A DNA stretch of 6,032 nt, from positions 1 through 6,032 of the forward strand of contig JAICKZ010000203.1 in NCBI GenBank assembly GCA_025927665.1, written 5' to 3'. The stretch comes from Steroidobacteraceae bacterium (GTDB taxonomy: Bacteria; Pseudomonadota; Gammaproteobacteria; Steroidobacterales; Steroidobacteraceae). A model generated the notes under the pieces. It saw only the letters and a list, made by a program, of their open reading frames with translations, did not search any database and had not been told where the DNA came from. The translations under genes were made by a program, and so were the position numbers. The number at the start of each line of letters is the position of its first letter. Positions within the stretch are counted from its first letter, which is position 1. Below are positions 5,911 through 6,032 of this stretch, piece by piece.

Positions 5911-6032
5911 TTATGATTCAATCATTTGTAAAGCAAGCCGCGACACTTGACTGTCAGGTTTTCCAAATGAATTAACTTCAGTAAAGTGATTGGTGTTGAA
6001 TAACACTTCACGTTTCTTAAGCAATCCCATAC
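5911..6032 (-). CDS. C-terminal end of an unidentified gene (partial, runs off right edge)
   Basis: A frame is open from the right edge to a TAA at 5913-5911. It encodes about 39 residues beginning MGLLKKREVLFNTNHF and ending SRLALQMIES. The Met codon at 6030 could be a start, but it is preceded by only two bases, so this is more likely the tail of a longer protein. The stop lies 20 bases before the cytochrome b561 start, and that spacing with a shared strand argues for one operon. I do not recognise the family. Small catalase-like proteins and other periplasmic redox proteins often precede cytochrome b561, but the tail is too short to support that here. Confidence 0.55.
   Translation of the reverse strand, partial: MGLLKKREVLFNTNHFTEVNSFGKPDSQVSRLALQMIES

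Noticed and set aside
5379..5921. Minus-strand frame of 180 codons overlapping cytochrome b561 in another frame
   Set aside because: Slightly longer than the cytochrome frame but without membrane pattern or haem motifs, and rich in Cys and Asn; the cytochrome frame has all expected His residues.
1..6032. CRISPR array, insertion sequence or tRNA
   Set aside because: No regularly spaced repeats, no terminal inverted repeats flanking a transposase, and no cloverleaf-like segment were found by eye on either strand.

Overview
The window looks like chromosomal DNA of a Gram-negative bacterium. Two proteins carry twin-arginine (Tat) export signals, one gene encodes a predicted outer-membrane barrel protein with a Sec signal, and there is a bacterial cytochrome b561. 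The LytS/AlgR-type two-component pair and the twin-arginine hydrolases fit a gammaproteobacterium, perhaps near the Xanthomonadales. That placement is inference from protein style only; base composition is moderate, not GC-rich. I see no mobile element, CRISPR array, tRNA or rRNA.

Left part (1-1337, minus strand): a two-gene operon encodes a four-helix membrane histidine kinase of the LytS/His_kinase type (about 234-1337) and its response regulator (1-237, running off the left edge). The stop of the first overlaps the start of the second by four bases (ATGA). A 218-base region (1338-1555) separates this operon from a divergent plus-strand pair. It holds an AT-rich block, a candidate sigma-70 promoter and several inverted repeats.

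Middle (1556-3881, plus strand): two consecutive secreted serine hydrolases. The first is a Tat-exported alpha/beta hydrolase related to proline iminopeptidases, with a complete Ser-Asp-His triad. The second is a Tat-exported, probably lipid-anchored, class C beta-lactamase-fold serine hydrolase with SxxK, YTN and KTG motifs. They are 148 bases apart. Both should act outside the cytoplasmic membrane, so the pair may process peptides, esters or cell-wall material there. Their substrates cannot be read from the sequence.

Right part (4091-6032, minus strand): an operon of at least three genes reads leftward. It contains the C-terminal end of an unidentified gene (from 6032 to 5911), a four-helix cytochrome b561 (5357-5890), and a 421-residue exported protein (4091-5356) of an uncharacterised proteobacterial family with His-rich HPH and GHH motifs and a Cys/Met-rich N-terminus. 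The last two abut with no intervening base. The operon converges on the hydrolase pair across a 209-base gap with no clear terminator.

Most genes belong to known families. The parts that merit attention are the divergent arrangement of a two-component system beside two exported serine hydrolases, and the tight coupling of a membrane haem protein to a probable metal-binding outer-membrane protein.
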